Assembly: GCA_963724135.1 (NCBI GenBank)
Contig: CAVRTA010000004.1
Coordinates: 1,123,243 to 1,187,242 of the forward strand
Source: DATLGB01 sp963724135
Lineage (GTDB): Bacteria; Actinomycetota; Thermoleophilia; Solirubrobacterales; Solirubrobacteraceae
Direction of reading: 5' to 3'
DNA: 64,000 nucleotides
The notes below the pieces were generated by a model. It did not search any database and was not told the DNA's origin. It saw only the letters and a program-made list of their open reading frames with translations. The translations under genes and the position numbers were made by a program. Below are positions 63,290 to 64,000 of the stretch, piece after piece; the stretch's first letter is position 1, and each line of letters begins with the position of its first letter.

Positions 63290-64000
63290 ATGGGCGTTCC
63301 TGGTACCGACAGGGTGCGGCTGCGGCAGGTCGTCATCGCCGCCCGCGATCTGGACGCGGTGGCGGGAGAGCTGCGGGCGCGGCTCGGACTCGGGGCGCCG
63401 TTCCACGACCCGAACGTCGCGCACTTCGGCCTGCGCAACGCGGTCATGGCGCTGGGGGACACGTTCGTCGAGGTCGTCTCCCCGGTGCGGGAGGGGACGG
63501 CCGCCGGCCGGCACCTGGACCGGCTCGGCGCCGACGGCGGCTACATGCTCATGTTCGAAGTCCCCGACGTCACCGCGGCCCGGGCGCGCGCGGCCGCGGC
63601 AGGGATCCGCGAGGTGTTCGCGATCGACCTGCCCGACATCGTCGACGTCCACCTGCATCCGCGCGACATGGGCGGCGCGATCGTCGCGCTCGACGAGCCG
63701 AGGCCGCCGGGCTCATGGCGCTGGGGTGGCCCCGAGTGGGAGGGCAAGGTGCCGGCGCACGCTCCCGGCAGGCTCACGGGCGCGACCGTCGCGGTCGCCG
63801 GTCCCGAGCGCGTGGCCGCCCGCTGGGCCGGCGTGCTGGGCGTCACCGCCGAGGGTCCCCGGATCGCTCTCGGCCAGGGCGAGATAGCGTTCGTGGCCGC
63901 CGGCGACGAGCCCGAGCGGCTCCGGGCCGTGACCGCCGACGGTCAGCGCGCCGGAGCCGAAGAGGCGGGCGGGGTCAGCTTCACGGTGAGTGTCGCCAGC
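63290..64000 (+). CDS. VOC (glyoxalase-like) protein, 3' partial
   Basis: Starts at ATG 63290 (MGVPGTDRVRLRQVVIAARD) and is open to the window edge (at least 237 aa). Two glyoxalase-like halves are visible: the first with AARDLDAVAGELRARLGLG, FGLRNAVMALGDTFVEVVSP, YMLMFEVPDVTAARARAA; the second beginning LTGATVAVAGPERVAARWAG. Tandem VOC fold fits extradiol dioxygenase-like or 3-dmu-9_3-mt-like families. Reaction unknown. Confidence 0.75.
   Translation, partial: MGVPGTDRVRLRQVVIAARDLDAVAGELRARLGLGAPFHDPNVAHFGLRNAVMALGDTFVEVVSPVREGTAAGRHLDRLGADGGYMLMFEVPDVTAARARAAAAGIREVFAIDLPDIVDVHLHPRDMGGAIVALDEPRPPGSWRWGGPEWEGKVPAHAPGRLTGATVAVAGPERVAARWAGVLGVTAEGPRIALGQGEIAFVAAGDEPERLRAVTADGQRAGAEEAGGVSFTVSVAS

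Overview
The window is very GC-rich, with codon third positions almost always G or C. It carries the actinobacterial core series rpmF-plsX-acpP-rnc-smc-ftsY-ffh-rpsP-khpA-rimM-trmD-rplS-lepB-rnhB-yraN-comM-dprA-(ilvD)-xerC-sigma(WhiG/FliA type). Together with the style of the lineage-specific genes this points to an actinobacterium, most likely Thermoleophilia (order Solirubrobacterales). That placement is inference from gene order and protein style, not from a database search.

Region 1 (about 1-36 kb) is the housekeeping backbone. An acyl-CoA synthetase (5' partial) and a YceD-like protein precede ribosomal protein L32, phospholipid/fatty-acid synthesis (plsX, acpP), RNase III, SMC, the SRP pair ftsY/ffh, the S16-KhpA-RimM-TrmD-L19 block, signal peptidase, RNase HII, YraN, ComM and DprA. 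Three accessory blocks interrupt it: cupredoxin/rhomboid/GNAT at 7.8-9.5 kb; c-di-GMP, glyoxalase, AraC and NfeD-SPFH genes at 10.5-15.3 kb; and methyltransferase, thiD, ilvD, hydrolase, HAD and L,D-transpeptidase genes at 23.3-30.2 kb. The series resumes with xerC and a sigma factor that are continuous in one reading frame, then an EF-G-like GTPase and a few small genes.

Region 2 (about 36-64 kb) is accessory. It holds many secreted hydrolases with signal peptides (alpha/beta hydrolase, ceramidase-like, rhamnosidase-like and clan GH-A glycosidases, S15 peptidase-like, DUF3089, GH92 mannosidase), a membrane glycosyltransferase, mreB, two more c-di-GMP proteins, cupins, transporters (BASS, ChrA) and a PLP-dependent ammonia-lyase-like enzyme.

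Four features stand out. (1) Conserved, mostly essential genes between about 1.6 and 35.3 kb carry about 48 apparent single-base indels, mostly insertions. The reading frames in 36-64 kb look clean, so sequence error is the likeliest cause. (2) Three families of short palindromic repeats each have two copies here, and one copy lies in frame inside the hinge of smc. (3) Many genes have a TAnnnT hexamer 6-13 nt before the start codon and no Shine-Dalgarno sequence, which suggests leaderless transcription. (4) Several core proteins deviate from family norms: an acidic tail on L19, a degenerate EAL domain, altered G motifs in the EF-G-like protein, and a changed signature in RNase III. No tRNA, rRNA, CRISPR array, insertion sequence or prophage was recognised.
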